Counted from the first letter of the stretch, positions 1-12,984 are shown. The stretch: 64,000 nt of DNA from Sinotaia quadrata (GCA_028829895.1 CM054181.1:111139360-111203359); one strand, 5' to 3'. Notes: a model not told the origin generated them from the sequence alone. Numbers and translations are program-made.

Positions 1-70
1 AATTCAAGCTCTGTTTGGGGCGGTCAAGTGCGGCCATCTTTTGACAAAATTAAACTCAATCGCTATCTTG

Positions 71-263
71 CAGTGCCGTGAGCAAGCTTGTCTGCACTTT
101 TCATTTCAGCGATCATTCACTAGACTTGCTTGCATCATCGTCATTCATGGGTCGGAGTCTTCAGTGCCGTGAGGAAGCTTTGTCTGCACTTTTCATTTCA
201 GCGATCATTCACTAGACTTGCTTGCATCGTCGTCATTCATGGGTTGGAGTCTTCAGTGACGTG
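71..263. repeat. Tandem repeat, 91-92 bp, 2.1 copies
   Basis: CAGTGCCGTGAG starts at 71 and 162, and CAGTGACGTGA at 254. The two full copies differ by only a few substitutions and one extra T, so the duplication is young. Confidence 0.9.
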
Positions 264-1692
264 AAACTCAAAATGCCATTTTATCAGTGGAGCAAGAACT
301 GAAAAGGTCGGATGCACAGTGAATCCATCGCTGGGTGGGGCCGGAGCCAGATTGCCGGTCGAAAGGTCAAGAAAGAAGGCGTTATTAAATTCATTAATGT
401 CTGATCACGTCACCATTAGCGAAGTCAATTGCTCCCACAACTTGAACTCTGACCCCGCTAAGTGTAGAATTACACTTGTAGTAGAATTACACTTGAACTT
501 AAATCAGCACGACTCAATTTTTAAAAAGTGTATTATTATCCGCAGAGGATATTCAGCGACAGCACATGGTTGAAGCGAGATCACAATTATATAGCTTGGC
601 GAATACAACTGGCGAAAGATCGCTGTATCGGAGGAAATGTGGGAGGGGTGATGGGGGGAGATGAATGGGGATGAGAGAGGGTTGTGGAGAGAAGAGAAAC
701 AGAACAACCACACCAACATATCGATACATTTGGTCATTGCAATGTTTTCACCTCGCCCTTTTCAATCGACCACACTAGATGTCCACTTTTGTTTATTTCG
801 TTTCCCCTTCATTTTAATTGAATTACTTCCATCTAAAGAAATGCGTTTCCTCTGAAAATAGCCGGCTTAAGCTCTGCTGTATATATTTTGCATTTGTTTT
901 GGGTAGGGGGTGGGGTTGCTTTGTTCTATACAAATTTATCGAGCCGTTCTCATGCCCTACAGGGGACGTTTACCGGAAACTATAACGCGCTAAAAGAATC
1001 ATATATAGTGAGCACACGTTAACTGCCACAGCACCAAATTACTAGATTACAAGAACGAGGAGCATACATATATATTTCATGAAAATACAGAAAAACATCG
1101 AATTTGAGAAGTTTATGAATAATGTATTCGTAATAATGTGCTAGCGGCATGCTGCTTGTCACTCGAAACGACGCTTTTTCTAATTCTTCTTCTGCCGGAT
1201 GATGGACAAACCCAGTTTTTCAAATTGTGCAATCGCCGAATGAGTTATATCCGCAGAAAACCAGTCCTCCCATAAGCTATGGAGATCTGATTCTATTACG
1301 TACGATAAACAGCATCTACGGGGAATAAGCCTGCATATACGCGAGCGGAATATTCCGCCAACAAACTGCTCATCACTCGCCTAGTATAAATACTAAACTG
1401 GAATAACAAGTGGTGGGTTTAAGGCAATGCCCGAAGCCTCTGAGCTACGAAACCCATAACTGAATGAGCACGTTTTAAATAGGACAGCATGCTCCGGCAT
1501 TAATTGTGAGAATTTCGGAACTATGAGTTTGGGCGGCTGACTGGTGAGTTTTACGTTTATCACCTTCCAGCCCCCCCTCCCCATGCACCCTCATTTTTTT
1601 ATAGTACTGATTCAATTCCTCAGGTCACTCTGAGTTACACATGAGTCTCTGGTTTAGAACAATAGTAAAATCTATACACGGGGATCTGAATT
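264..1692. other. No gene seen: unique AT-rich DNA
   Basis: Only short frames without good starts or splice signals occur. A 15-bp direct repeat around AGAATTACACTTG lies at about 466-497. A pyrimidine/G run near 1570-1580 is the only other low-complexity feature. Confidence 0.5.
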
Positions 1693-2003
1693 ATTAAAAA
1701 GAGAAAGAAATAGCGGGAAGAGAAAGAGGGATGAGAAAATATCTATAAATAGAAATCTTAAATAGAACCTCATTTGCTAAAAGAGACGGGAAAGGAGAAG
1801 TAGAAAAGAAAAAGAGGAGAAAGAAAAAACAGAGAGACAAGAACGGAAAGAAGGAGCGAGGAAGAAAGAGACAACTATGAATGCAGAGAACACGCCAAAA
1901 AACAAGTTCAGAGTACCGCAGGAAACATAACACGCACAAACATGATACAAAAACATGCATTCAACACATACACACACAAGCAACATATGAAACACATGCA
2001 CAC

Positions 2004-2070
<67 letters not shown>
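1693..2070. repeat. Purine-rich tract followed by (AC)n microsatellite
   Basis: Positions 1693-1875 are strongly A/G-biased on the plus strand (GAAAGAAGGAGCGAGGAAG-type sequence). A nearly perfect (AC) run of 67 bases follows at 2004-2070. Apparent Cys-Val or Thr-His frames here are translations of the repeat. Confidence 0.95.
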
Positions 2071-2072
<2 letters not shown>

Positions 2073-2479
2073 ATTGCAGGCAGAATTGTGCACATTTAAT
2101 TGTTATTAATTCTCTTACTGCAGTTTTAACAAAAGATTCATTCAACCATCCCCCCCCCCATCTCTTTACCTCCCTTTAAATTTATTTTTATTAATTTTTT
2201 TCAAACCCTCTCAGTAAGCTAACCACCGCTGCAACGAATAGACCCACATTGAAAAACACGTCTACAAACAGTATTCGTAGAGAAATTTTATATAAAGAAA
2301 CAGTAACCCTTTTTATATAGATATTTAATAAGATTGCTCCCAAATAAAGGAAAACTACGCCCAATTTAATGAAAAATAGATTTCTCTTGAGACAAAGGTC
2401 ATTTGCGATCAAAAATGATTTCAGCAGACTAAATATGACCCGTAGTCAGTCAAAGACCACAACAGAATGAATATGGCCG

Positions 2480-3260
2480 GTAGTCCACTTTATTATGACA
2501 TTTGAAAATTGTAATTGTGAAATTGTAACAAAATGTGAAACACTGTTCACATTGTACAAAGGTGCGATACATGATATTTTTAATTGTGATCCGCAAGTGT
2601 GAAATAGACCAATCGTTAAGTGTACATTTTATAACGAGAAATGCGGATCAATTCAAAGAGTGAACTGCATCCCATTAAATGTTGAATAAATTTAAAATTA
2701 ACGTCAAAACTTAAAACTATAGTAAATTCAATTTTAAAGTGCAAAATGTGAAATATTATGTGTTACATAATGTGAAGCACTGAATGACTTGGTTTGTGAA
2801 TGGAAAAATGTGGACCACTGGGTAACTTTAATTGTGAAACCAGGTAACCATACTTGTGAATAATGCTAGTATGACAATCTGAGTAATCTTAAGTGTGATC
2901 TGCATAATGTAAATTATTGTTAGGCTTAAATATGAACAAAAATAATGGCTTAAATGTGAACAAAATAGTGTGACTTAAATTGTGAACAAAATAGTATGAG
3001 TTACATGTGAACAAAATAATGTGACTTAAACGTGAACGAAATAGTGTGCCTTAATCATGAACAAAACAATACAAAATACTGGATAACCTTAAATGAAAGT
3101 AAACTAGCGTCCAATACTGGATAACTTTAAATGCGATCTGCACAACGTGAACTATAAGTAAACTTAACAATGAACAACTAATATGAAATTATGTGTAACG
3201 TTAAATGTGATCTGCAGAATGTGAACTTACTGGTGATCTTAAAAAGTGAACTAAATAATC
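2480..3260. repeat. Degenerate minisatellite with a clear 25-bp core
   Basis: The word TGTGAA recurs over about 780 bp. The clearest part, 2923-3070, has six units of 24-26 bp around CTTAAATGTGAACAAAATAG. Two weaker copies of a roughly 40-bp GGATAACTTTAAATG unit follow. Confidence 0.75.
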
Positions 3261-3296
3261 TTATTGAATGGTGAGCGTTTTCCGGAAAATGTGCAG

Positions 3297-3575
3297 CTGT
3301 TTCACCATGAAGACTAGACTAAATATTCACATGATAGAAATGATCCAGGAAATACAGATGCTTCACCATGAAGACTGGACTAAGTTAATGATCCAAGAAA
3401 TACAGACGCTTTCACCATAAAGACTAGACTAAGTTAATGATCCAAGAAATACAGACACTTTCACCATGAAGACTAAACTAAGTTAATGATCCAAGAAACA
3501 CAGACGCTTTCACCATGAAGACGAGACTAAGTTTTCAAAAAACATGATAGAAATGATTCACGAAATATTGTTGTA
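3297..3575. repeat. Minisatellite, 49-bp unit, about 5 copies
   Basis: TTCACCATGAAGAC starts at 3301, 3362, 3411, 3460 and 3509. Three periods are exactly 49 bp. The first and last units carry an extra ACATGATAGAAATGA block, so the array is bracketed by longer variants. Confidence 0.9.
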
Positions 3576-3619
3576 GAAATAATATTTCTTCGTGCATGTA
3601 TGCAGACATGAGTTGGCAG

Positions 3620-3790
3620 CGAGTACAAGTAAACCACAAGTTAAATGCATAAACACTGCCTGTAAGAGTACAAGTAAATCACAAGTTAAATGCATGAACA
3701 CTGTAAGGAGTACAAGTAAATCACAAGTTAAATGTATAAACATGAGTGTAAGGAGTACAAGTAAACCACAAGTTAAATGCATAAAGTCAT
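3620..3790. repeat. Minisatellite, 42-45-bp unit, 4 copies, open in frame on both strands
   Basis: AGTACAAGTAAA begins at 3622, 3667, 3709 and 3754 (periods 45, 42, 45). All periods are multiples of three, so both strands stay open over the array: plus reads STSK(P/S)QVKC repeats, minus reads hydrophobic MHLTCDLLVLL repeats. The plus frame lacks an ATG at its head; I treat this as a by-product of the period. Confidence 0.9.
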
Positions 3791-5080
3791 AAACACTGTA
3801 AGAAGCAACGAAAGAAAGGTTTACAATTTAATAACTGTGTTCTTGTACAGCAGTATTATCGCACACGATGACTGAAACAAAGGTCGGCGCTTTATGCCAT
3901 CCAAGGGTTAGCAGAACAAAGGGCCATGGAGGCATGATAGGGGTGGTGGTGGTGGTGGGGTGGTTGCATATTGACAGGATCCATTAGATCTCCATTTCAA
4001 TGAGTAAAATAGGCAAAGAGTGATCAGGTCAAGGACAAGTATGCGAGTCCATGTGGTCATTTCCTGCTGTTCTCCGAGGCCGAGAGCAACATCGAGGGGT
4101 AAGACCTTTAGTAGGGTGGGGTGAAGGGGGTGGAGATGAGTTGCAGCTGAAGGGGTGAACGAACCATCTCTTATTACTGATGCAAAGATGAAAGGATAGT
4201 GGAATACATGAAAGTGGAGGGGGGGGGACCTATTGTAACAAGTGTGGTCAACAATAGAGACGGGTAGCTTTGACCACTGTGACTGGGCAGCAAGAGAAAG
4301 ACAGCTTTTGGACCATTTAGCAAGGTCAAAGCGCCAGTCAATATGGATATGTTTTATAATTAAACAACAATAGTGGCTGAAGCAGAGGACTGTATGTCCA
4401 TTATGAAGCGGAACTAATTACTGGCTTCCTGTCACTGCATGCCTGAAACCAAATTCACCAAAATAATTTACCGGGATGGTAGCCAAAGGAAAGCATTGCC
4501 CGAAATACCTTTGATGAAAATGCTCGCTTGGATCTGCATAAGACGCGTACAAAGAGATTTCATCAAGAATTTTCGATGAGAATATTTCAGCGATAAAATA
4601 TTGAAGTTTTATTCTGTCCATCGATAATTCATGCACTGGAATGCTGAATGTGCAATGTTATATTTAATAAGCTGCCATGTTAGCGACAGGTGTTGTACTA
4701 GTAAGGAAAACACTGCGCTGTTGATACTTAGCAGCAAGCAGACAAGCACGCAGGTAAATTGACTGGGGAATGCATAGATGGACTAGAAAACTCTGAGGCT
4801 GAAGTTTTATGCGTACGCCGATAACGCAATTACAGAACTATTCTCATACAAAAGTCTTCTTTTCTGTCAGGACTTGACTGTGGTTTTGGGGGGGTCGAGT
4901 CCCGAGCTTGAACTGTGTTTGTCGATCTGCATCCTTGATAAGTCTCATGAGGGCAAGAGAAGGAGTAGTACATGGCTCCAGTGCAAACAGCCATTATTGA
5001 GCTGTCTGGTGTGATGTGACATAATTAATGGTCGTGCTGAGATGAAGCGATACCTGCTAATGGAGAACTTGGCATGCCAA
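3791..5080. other. No accepted gene: unique DNA with G-rich patches
   Basis: A G/T-rich patch lies at 3936-3966 and a G run at 4219-4228. A 72-codon minus-strand frame (4418-4636) has an ATG and balanced composition but no supporting signals. A duplication of GTGCTGTGGTTA-type words near the right edge begins the next array. Confidence 0.5.
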
Positions 5081-5491
5081 GGCTAACTAACATTTCTGCT
5101 GTGGTTATATGCTGAGGCAAGGGGTGAGGCTAACATTTGTGCTGTGGTTATAGGCTGATGCAAGAGTTGATGTTAACATGCGTGCTGTGGTTACAGGCTG
5201 ATGCAAGCGTTGAGGCTAACATTTGTGCTGTGGTTGTACTTGTAGGCTAAGGCTAACATTTGTGCTATGGTTGTACTTGTAGGCTAAGGCTAACATTTGT
5301 GCTCTGGTTGTAGGCTAAGGCTAACATTTGTGCTCTGGTTGTAGGCTAAGGCTAACATTTGTGCTCTGGTTGTAGGCTAAGGCTAACATTTGTGCTGTGG
5401 TTGTAAGCTAAGGCTAACATTTGTGCTGTGGTTGTAGGCTAAGGCTAACATTTGTGCTCTGTTTGTAGGCCAAGGCTAACATTTGTGCCAG
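5081..5491. repeat. Minisatellite, 31-bp core unit, about 12 copies
   Basis: The core unit is built on GGCTAACATTTGTGCTCTGG. Left-hand units are longer (46-50 bp, carrying GGCTGATGCAAG). The right part, from about 5230, is homogenised at 31 bp, with some units having an extra TACTTGTAGGC. Confidence 0.9.
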
Positions 5492-5822
5492 GGCGAGATT
5501 AAAAGTTTGTTGTGATTAGAACAGAATACTACCACCGAGGACGTTGCTGTTGTCTACTTTGTATTCAGATTTATAGACAGATGTTTAAGTCTCAGATAGT
5601 GTGGCTTTGCTGTTTGTTGATACAAATTGTAGATTTAGCATAGAGCACTCATGACAAATCAGTACGGGAGCAAATTCGATAATGTTATTTCATGTGGGAC
5701 TTGGCAGACCAAAGAATAAATGTAGACTAAGTCAATGTTGTGGTATTCTGATGCCGTAAATATACAACAGCGTGGAGTGGCAGTTTCTTAAAATTGTATG
5801 ATGTTCTTCTATCATTGATATA

Positions 5823-6066
5823 GATAATGAAAGAGATTTATGTAGTTACATACTACAAGTATGATACATTATGATGTCAGTTATATTTCAAATCATTGTT
5901 TGATGCAGATAATGAAAGAGACTTGTGTAGTTGTATACTACAAGTATGATACATTATGTTGTCAGTTATATTTCAAATCATTGTGTGATGCAGATAATGA
6001 AAGAGATTTATGTAGTTACATACTACAAGTATGATACATTATGTTGTCAGTTATATTTCAAATCAT
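5823..6066. repeat. Tandem repeat, 85-bp unit, 2.9 copies
   Basis: GATAATGAAAGAGA begins at 5823, 5908 and 5993, an exact 85-bp period with few substitutions. The third unit breaks off after CAAATCATG. Confidence 0.92.
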
Positions 6067-8174
6067 GTTTGAAAAGCAAAAATTCACTTTTACATCAAAC
6101 AAATTGTTACGTTTTGGATTTTTGTTCTAGTTGCAGGGTTAGTGGATTTACACATTTATGATGGGTTGTGGGTGGGTGCGTTCACACACTTTGAACTATT
6201 TAAGCCTGTGTTTAAATCATGCATTGTGGCAGTTCACAAATATTAAAAATACAGAATAGTCTAATTAATTAGTCATCAGTTTAATTTACTCTAAGACGGA
6301 TGATGATGAGAACACAGGAAATGTGAAGATAGTATCTTTCAATGACGTGTATAAGATCACGTGATTGGGGGGGGGGAGACTGGGTATTTAATATTTTGAT
6401 ATAACAAAACTTTTGTTCACTGAAGTAAGAGAGAAAACATGCTTTCCTAAATGAGAGAGCAATGACGTCATAATGTATGATCAAGAAATTTTCTCCTTTC
6501 ATTCTTCTGTGCTTGGTCAAAAATTATTTTGAAAGGCGAGTGACTCTGAGGTCAATGATCCTTCTGGTGTTCGACCAATGACGTCACTTCGTGACCATAC
6601 ACGCCGAAGCTACAGGTTCAAGCAGAATGAAGCACATTATAATTGCATTTATCCACCATTACATCTCAAATTTAGTACGGGTAATTATGATTAAATTGTA
6701 TTGCTTAATTAATAAGAGCTTAATCTCCAGAAAGCCTGCATACTTTTATTTATTTTATTTATCAATTATCAGCCAAACTCATGAGTCTCATGGAGCGCGT
6801 CTGTAGCATAAAAATGCAAGACCCACATTGAACATAAAAGTTCTGCTTCTGCATGCTTCAAACTAATTTATGCAGAATTTTAAAAGAGCTGGCGCTCTCT
6901 ATTATACCACAATGATCATTCGAATTATCATCATCATTATTAACAGTCATTATTACTGGTATTACTACCTAATGCATTTTGAGCATTCCCAGCCGTCAGA
7001 CCCACTTCCACCCTCTGGCGCCAATTATAAATCCGAGATAAGCATCCCGCCCGCCCAACAGAGCAAACTTGTGAAATATAAATGATTACGTCTGACTAAT
7101 AACAAATAACAAATAAATGACTACAGAGAACATGGACGTATAAATAATAAGGCATTTACATAAAGTTGTGTGTTTATTTTTTAAAAAAAGAATTAAAGCT
7201 TATTTTCAAACTGTAATGATTCTTGCAACAAGAAGGAGAGTGAAGACAGCTTTAAAAAATAAGATGAAAGCAGTGTTGGAGGTGTAAACACTTAGAAGAA
7301 TGCAAGCAGTTGATCGAACGATAAGGAAAGACAGCGGGAAATCGATTTCTTTTCCCTGAGGTATCCTCCCAAGGGAAGGAGAGTGGTGGGTGGGGAGAGC
7401 GGGGTCAGCGGAGGTTCATGTCTTTGCAGCCAGCTGAAGAGTAGAAACGACAAAGCAAAAAACAATTAATACACGCCTTACGTGGAGTCTACACATGCAA
7501 AATCAATTGATCCAATTCAGTTGACCATTGAACACAACGGCAGCTCACTCTCTACAACTTTAATTAAACAGGATAAAACAATTTTTAAAAAAAGGTCCCG
7601 AGTAAATGATCCGACAGCTCTTTACAGTGCCAACTAGAGCTTCGTTAGAGAAATATATATATATATATATCAACATCACTACAACTTAGATACTATTTGT
7701 TTCAGACTAAGAGTTGCTTCCCTTTTGTTCTATTCTATTTGTTTATTGTGTACTTAAAGACGATAACAAGCACACGGCTTGGCAGAACGGCGCCACTGTG
7801 GCAAAGATGGACAACTCTGTACAGAAATGAATGATACAGCGTCCTTGGGATGAAATTGGTCACGTACGCACGCAGGCTTAGAATTAGCATGTTTTCCATT
7901 CTAATTTTAACCAATCAGTCTGAAGTAAATATGTGTACTGCCTCCACTTTTAAAATTAATCAATATGTCTTAAAAATTTAAATTACTACTTATAGACAAA
8001 TCCATTGATAATTACAGTTGGTTTTAAATTTTTAGCACACTGACCCATTCAATTATTTGTTTAGCGAAGATCAGTGTAGACACTGAACGGGTTAACGTTC
8101 GAGCTTCAAATGCAATTCCCTATATCTTTTTGTTCCGAGTAGTGTCTTCACTTTTAGTTTTCGCGGGTGGTGGT
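6067..8174. other. No gene seen: AT-rich unique DNA with simple repeats
   Basis: Contains a G run at about 6367-6375, an (AT)9 at about 7653-7671 and A/T-rich stretches. Short frames at 6591-6806 and 6870-7085 have AT-biased composition and no splice context. Confidence 0.5.
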
Positions 8175-8192
8175 GGGGTGGGTGGGTGGGGG
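8175..8192 (+). other. G-quadruplex motif, single-base loops
   Basis: Four G runs (8175-8178, 8180-8182, 8184-8186, 8188-8192) are separated by single T bases. This is the most stable class of intramolecular quadruplex pattern. Confidence 0.85.
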
Positions 8193-9715
8193 TGAACTGA
8201 AACAAAACAAACTGGGGTTTGAGACGAGCACGTGCTCAGCTTAGTGGGCAAAGTCCGAGATCCGTAAATTTAGAATGATTTGTGTATATTCTGCTCGGAC
8301 GTTTGTTCATCATAGCTAGGAAGCCTGTCCATTGTCCAGTGAGAGATAATTTTTTTTTAAAATAGCACACAAAATCTGACATTTGAGTTCAAATTAAGCC
8401 TGGTCTTTTGGATGAAATAAAACATGCCCTCTCTAAGGGAACCTTCACCCGACCAACATTCGCTGTATTCCGTTGGACTGCAAATATGTATGCTCGACCT
8501 GTGTAAACGTAACGCTAACAAAATACAGGATCAGTTCGATACAACAAGTTTAATAAATTTAAGTTTTAAAAAGTTAGTTTCAATTAAATTTGGAATTTAA
8601 AAAGTATAAAGACAAATGTTAGTTAATTCTGAATTTTAGCGACTGGAAGAGACGAGATACCAATATAAATTTTAACCTTTTCTATACCGAGCAACACAAT
8701 TGTAAGTGTTGGCATCGTTGTGCTATATTTAAATATCTTTATGCAGTTTAGAAAAGGCTCAAATAAATGTCATTCGCCACTGTTCAATAAAAGATAATTT
8801 AATTCCTGTAAATTTACTTATATGTGAACCTGCTGTGCCGAAGACAATAAAAAGAGAGCAAATGATTTCACAAACTCTCACGTCCCCCATGAAAGGACAT
8901 GTTGATTGCTTTCTGACGTTGAAAAGTGGATAAAGCTGTCAGACTGACAACGTAACATGCGATTAAACACCCGGAAGAGGTGAGAAGGGCAAAATTAACT
9001 GCTGTATTTAGAGCAGTCGGTAATTTCAGTGAACTTCACGGGATTAATTACCGACAAGAATTAAAACTGTCGGAATCAGCTGTCGTGAAAATGATGGCGG
9101 CGGAGTTTTCCCCCACAAGGGACGTAATCTCTTGCCCGAGCGTTTGACGAGAGAAAGAACTGACATCACTCCATCATTTTTTTTGTTTGTTTGTTTGTTT
9201 GATATATATATGCACATGTAAAGACGATATCTTGTTCCCCGATTCAATGAAATAAACTCCTATGTAGCTCTAATATTCTATAGCAAACAGAATTTGCATG
9301 CGAAATTTCGTGACTAAAACTGACTTTGACTCGATGACACATGACCTGTGCCCCTGACCAACGAAGAAAGGCGGCAATAACTGAAATACAGGTTTAACAA
9401 CGCGGATCTTTGCCTTTCACAAATTAAAAGAAAAGTTTTAATTGGATAAATCCGGGATTTGCACAATTTAAATGAACAGTTGAAAAAAATTATTTTAATG
9501 TATTTTAAACCATAATGCCAATGATTACAGATAGTACCACCTTGAGATAGAGTAAGACTTAAGGCCCTACTAAGGATGTCAAGCGAATTTCTGGCCTTGT
9601 TCTAATGAAAACTTGGGGCTGGGGGCGGGGGGAAGAATGATTACAAGAGATGGAGAAGTGGTGCTCAGCACAATATATTGCAGCAATTCCTCCTCCCACA
9701 CTCCTCCCATTTCAG
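8193..9715. other. No gene seen: unique DNA
   Basis: Holds a short (TTTG)n at about 9180-9200 and a plus-orientation copy of the AAGGGAGRYAACT-like word at 9114-9132 (ACAAGGGACGTAATCTC). G run GGGGCTGGGGGCGGGGGG at 9615-9632. No coding signal before 9716. Confidence 0.5.
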
Positions 9716-9924
9716 TCTTCAATTTCCATGGAATAAATATCGCCAGCTGGGAAGCCACGATGATACCACGTGCAAGTTGGGTGGAGGTTCAAGTCACCAT
9801 CCCAAGCACAGTCACTGGAACCTTCCCAACCGACATGCCCTATCACTGGCTCGGAAATGTAGAGTTGGGCCACTTGGAAACACGCTCCGACAGAAAATGG
9901 AAGGAAGAGTATCTTAAATATTAA
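9716..9924 (+). CDS. Possible terminal coding exon, unknown product
   Basis: A strong acceptor (CTCCTCCCATTTCAG, AG at 9714-9715) precedes a 69-codon open frame. Entered after the first base of a codon, it begins FNFHGINIASWEATM and ends KEEYLKY before the TAA at 9922. Four tryptophans and a balanced composition are unlike the repeat-driven frames elsewhere. An ATTAAA polyadenylation variant lies at 9947-9952, only 23 bases past the stop. Against it, a second plus frame and a minus frame are also open here, so low stop density may simply follow from higher GC. No upstream partner exon is identified. An alternative ATG at 9637 with A at -3 would give a 95-codon intronless frame. I do not recognise any domain. 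Confidence 0.22.
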
Positions 9925-10374
9925 CTACTCTGTTTTTATTTTGCTTATTAAACATTATATTTTGTACTGCCAGTGATAATGTACTTGCTAAAATTGCTGC
10001 ATTTATAATTTTATTCAAACATATTCTTCTTTTTATTTAACCGTTGACGAATGCACCTTTCTGTCTTACATCATATTAAATTTGTTACATTGCGGCAAGA
10101 CTGCCTGCTTGACAGATCAGTTATCAGTACACTCGGTATAAGACTGGATAGAAATATTACGGACAGAATAGTTATTATTAATATACTTTTAGAGAACTGG
10201 ATACAAATATTATGAACTATACATTATATCCAGTTAACCTTCAAAGAACTTGAAAGGAGTATTACAGTCCTTATAAATATCGTGTCACATGACTGGATGA
10301 AATAACACAGGTGACAGTGTGCGTTATTTTAATGACGCTAGTGATAATTATACATTATGCTGGCAGTTTATAGT
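9925..10374. other. No gene seen: AT-rich unique DNA
   Basis: AT-rich sequence with degenerate ACTGGATA...AATATTA words repeated about three times between 10140 and 10310. Confidence 0.5.
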
Positions 10375-10506
10375 AATACACTTGAGAACGGAAAGGCTAA
10401 TAAAAATTACACTGCAAATACACTTGAGAACGGAAAGGCTAATAAAAATTACACTGTAAATACACTTGAGAACGGAAAAGCTAATAAAAATTACACTGTA
10501 AATACA
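10375..10506. repeat. Minisatellite, 42-bp unit, 3.1 copies
   Basis: CTTGAGAACGGAAA begins at 10381, 10423 and 10465, exactly 42 bp apart and nearly identical. The period is divisible by three, which keeps a repetitive frame open on each strand. Confidence 0.93.
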
Positions 10507-11182
10507 CAAATGCTCAAAAAGAGAATATTCAGGTTTAGAAAAAAAAGTTAAAACTGACAATATGGTAAACATGTACATGCATGCCTTCTCGTTTTCAGGC
10601 GAGCGATAAAACAGCATAATAAAATCTAAATCTACTCCAAAATGTGTTCAGCTGAGAACGTCATGACCTCTTTGAAGACAAATCACCGGCCTTCCACTAG
10701 CAGTAAGATAATTAATTAAACTTGAGTGCATTCCTAACAGATTTCTTTCATTGCACTGATTTCCTTGCGCAAGACACTAGGTGCTAATTAGATAATTTTT
10801 ATCTGCCAAATCATCGCCATAACTACCACAATCACTACCGCCACTGTCAAAGAAGTCCACTACCAGAACCACAAATCGCATTGTTAGTACTCTCATCATC
10901 ATCACCCTCATCTTTGCAGCAACCACCACATCACCTTCACATTGCTGACATATAATAGCACAATCATTATCAGCAGCACTGCTATCGTCACTGCAACCAT
11001 CATTACCTCATTATATCATCACCACCTTTGTTATCATCTTCATCATCGGTATGAAAACCCGCCAAATTACCTTTATCATTACCATTATTATTTCATCACT
11101 ACCAATAACAACAACTCTATCATTATCATCTTTATCTTTAATTCCTTGGACTTCACATCCTGATAATTGCCACGTATCTTCT
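10507..11182. other. No gene seen: trinucleotide-biased (ATC/CAC) DNA
   Basis: From about 10800 to 11160 the plus strand is enriched in ATCATC, CCACCA and CATTATC words, a degenerate trinucleotide region. A similar ATC-rich patch recurs at about 11970-12180. Frames here reflect the bias. Confidence 0.55.
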
Positions 11183-11375
11183 AGAAATAAACGTGTACGA
11201 CTTAGGTACCCTGTGATGTATGACTGGGTAGAAATAAACGTGCGCGATGTAGGTACCCTGCGATGTATGAGTGGGTAGAAATAAACGTGTGCGATGTAGG
11301 TACCCTGTGATGTATGACTGGGTAGAAATAAACGTGTACGATGTAGGTACCCTGCGATGTATGACTGGGTAAAGG
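11183..11375. repeat. Minisatellite, 47-bp unit, 4.1 copies
   Basis: AGAAATAAACGTG begins at 11183, 11230, 11277 and 11324, exact 47-bp period. Variation is mostly at the CGTGTACG/CGTGCGCG and CCTGTGAT/CCTGCGAT sites. Confidence 0.94.
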
Positions 11376-11754
11376 AGACTACAGATGTTAGTGATATGTA
11401 CCCCACTAACCCCACTCGCACTCAGCAGCTGAGACACGAACACAATCACAAATCGACATGATTGGTTCATACACCGGACAGATTGATTGACAGGTCTACA
11501 ACTCATCTCCCAGTCACACTCAATCACGCTTAAGTGCAGACAGGTGTAGACAGATGCAGTCAGGTGTAGACAGGTGTTGCATTAAATGCACGAGCCTACT
11601 GAATGAACTGCTGACTTTTAATACGTAACAGAAGGGCAGAGTAAAACCACTGGATGCATTAAAGATGTTACCACTGCATAAGACAGTCTCCAGTTGACAC
11701 AGCGTACAGTTCTAAGTTGCTCTAACTCCAATCGGCACTAAAATACACCACATA

Positions 11755-11875
11755 AAATACACAAACCCACACACAAATAAAAAACACACAAACGCACACG
11801 CAAACACACACACACACACAAACGCACACATAAACACACACACAAACGCACATAAACACACGCACCAACACCAAA
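11755..11875. repeat. Degenerate CA-rich repeat
   Basis: (CA)n interrupted by AACGCACA and TAAACACA words, looking like an old eroded microsatellite. Confidence 0.85.
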
Positions 11876-12365
11876 ACAAACACTGGCGTTTTGATTTTAC
11901 CAGACGCTCACATTTGGGTGTTGATAATATCGCACACTTTGAAATTGTTTTAAAAATCATCTTCAACATAATTAGGCCTACTACCACTACCATCGCTACC
12001 CCACCCTAACTACATCCAAATTACTACCATCATCTTCGTCGTCATTCTCGCTGTTATCATCATCAACAGCACTAAATATCACCATGTCACCCATCCTACT
12101 CCACCTAAAACCAACATCACTCCCATCACCACTGTCGTTAACATTCTCGTTGTCATCATCATCATAATTTCGATTTGATAATTCCAACCGGACTAGCTAA
12201 CGCTCCAACAACATACGCAATTTATAGTAACAAAACTATTTATAGTAACAAAAACTCAAACCACCTTTTGTATTGCCTTCAACTAGACTGAATTAAACCT
12301 GTTGGTCATATTGTCCTAGCCCTCATGCAGAAACACGTTTAATGATAACCAAACACGTTTGACAC

Positions 12366-12391
12366 AACACACACCCACACACCCACCCACA

Positions 12392-12431
<40 letters not shown>
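12366..12431. repeat. (CA)n microsatellite
   Basis: About 66 bases of CA, with CCCA interruptions in the left half and a pure run on the right. Confidence 0.95.
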
Positions 12432-12433
<2 letters not shown>

Positions 12434-12555
12434 CAACATACCTCCTTCCGCAGTCAACGCACAGAAATCCTCCATCGATTGTGATCGTGGCAAAATTTAC
12501 ACCTACCGACGAAGGCAACTGTCTTTCAGTTCAATGTACGAGCGGAGCGCTAGGT

Positions 12556-12577
12556 GGGTTGGGGTGGGGTGGGTGGG
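12556..12577 (+). other. G-quadruplex motif, five G runs
   Basis: G runs at 12556-12558, 12561-12564, 12566-12569, 12571-12573 and 12575-12577, with loops of one or two T. Confidence 0.8.
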
Positions 12578-12984
12578 TATGCAGCGTCAGGGCCGAGGCG
12601 TTCGGAGAGGGGAAGATGAAACGCTTGCGCACGGGCGCTGATAAGATTTTTATGCTTTCGTCGTGATGAAAGAGCGACATCAACATCTTCCGCTCTCGGG
12701 CTCGGGCCGTGCGTGTTGCGCGTACCGAGCAAGCAGCCAACAGAATTCCCCACTCTGTTCACAGCCAGAGAGCTTTGCCAAGTAGTTCACTCAAACGCGT
12801 GCACAAACACGCAAGCACACGTGCACACTGTCAGTGGTGTCACGCTATGACGTTGCAGAGAGTAAATTGTTTTGGCCACCTGTCAGCCTCCCGACAAAAC
12901 GTCCCTGGTCGAAACTCGTCAGCTGATTTCTCGTCAGAGTGGAGGGATATCGACCAGCGCACGTTTTCCAACAACGAGATGATG

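Noticed and set aside
4418..4636. 72-codon minus frame with ATG
   Set aside because: Composition is plausible, but no splice, promoter, poly(A) or similarity evidence supports it.
4890..4912. B-box-like GGGTCGAGTCCCG
   Set aside because: No A box at a suitable distance upstream and no acceptor stem.
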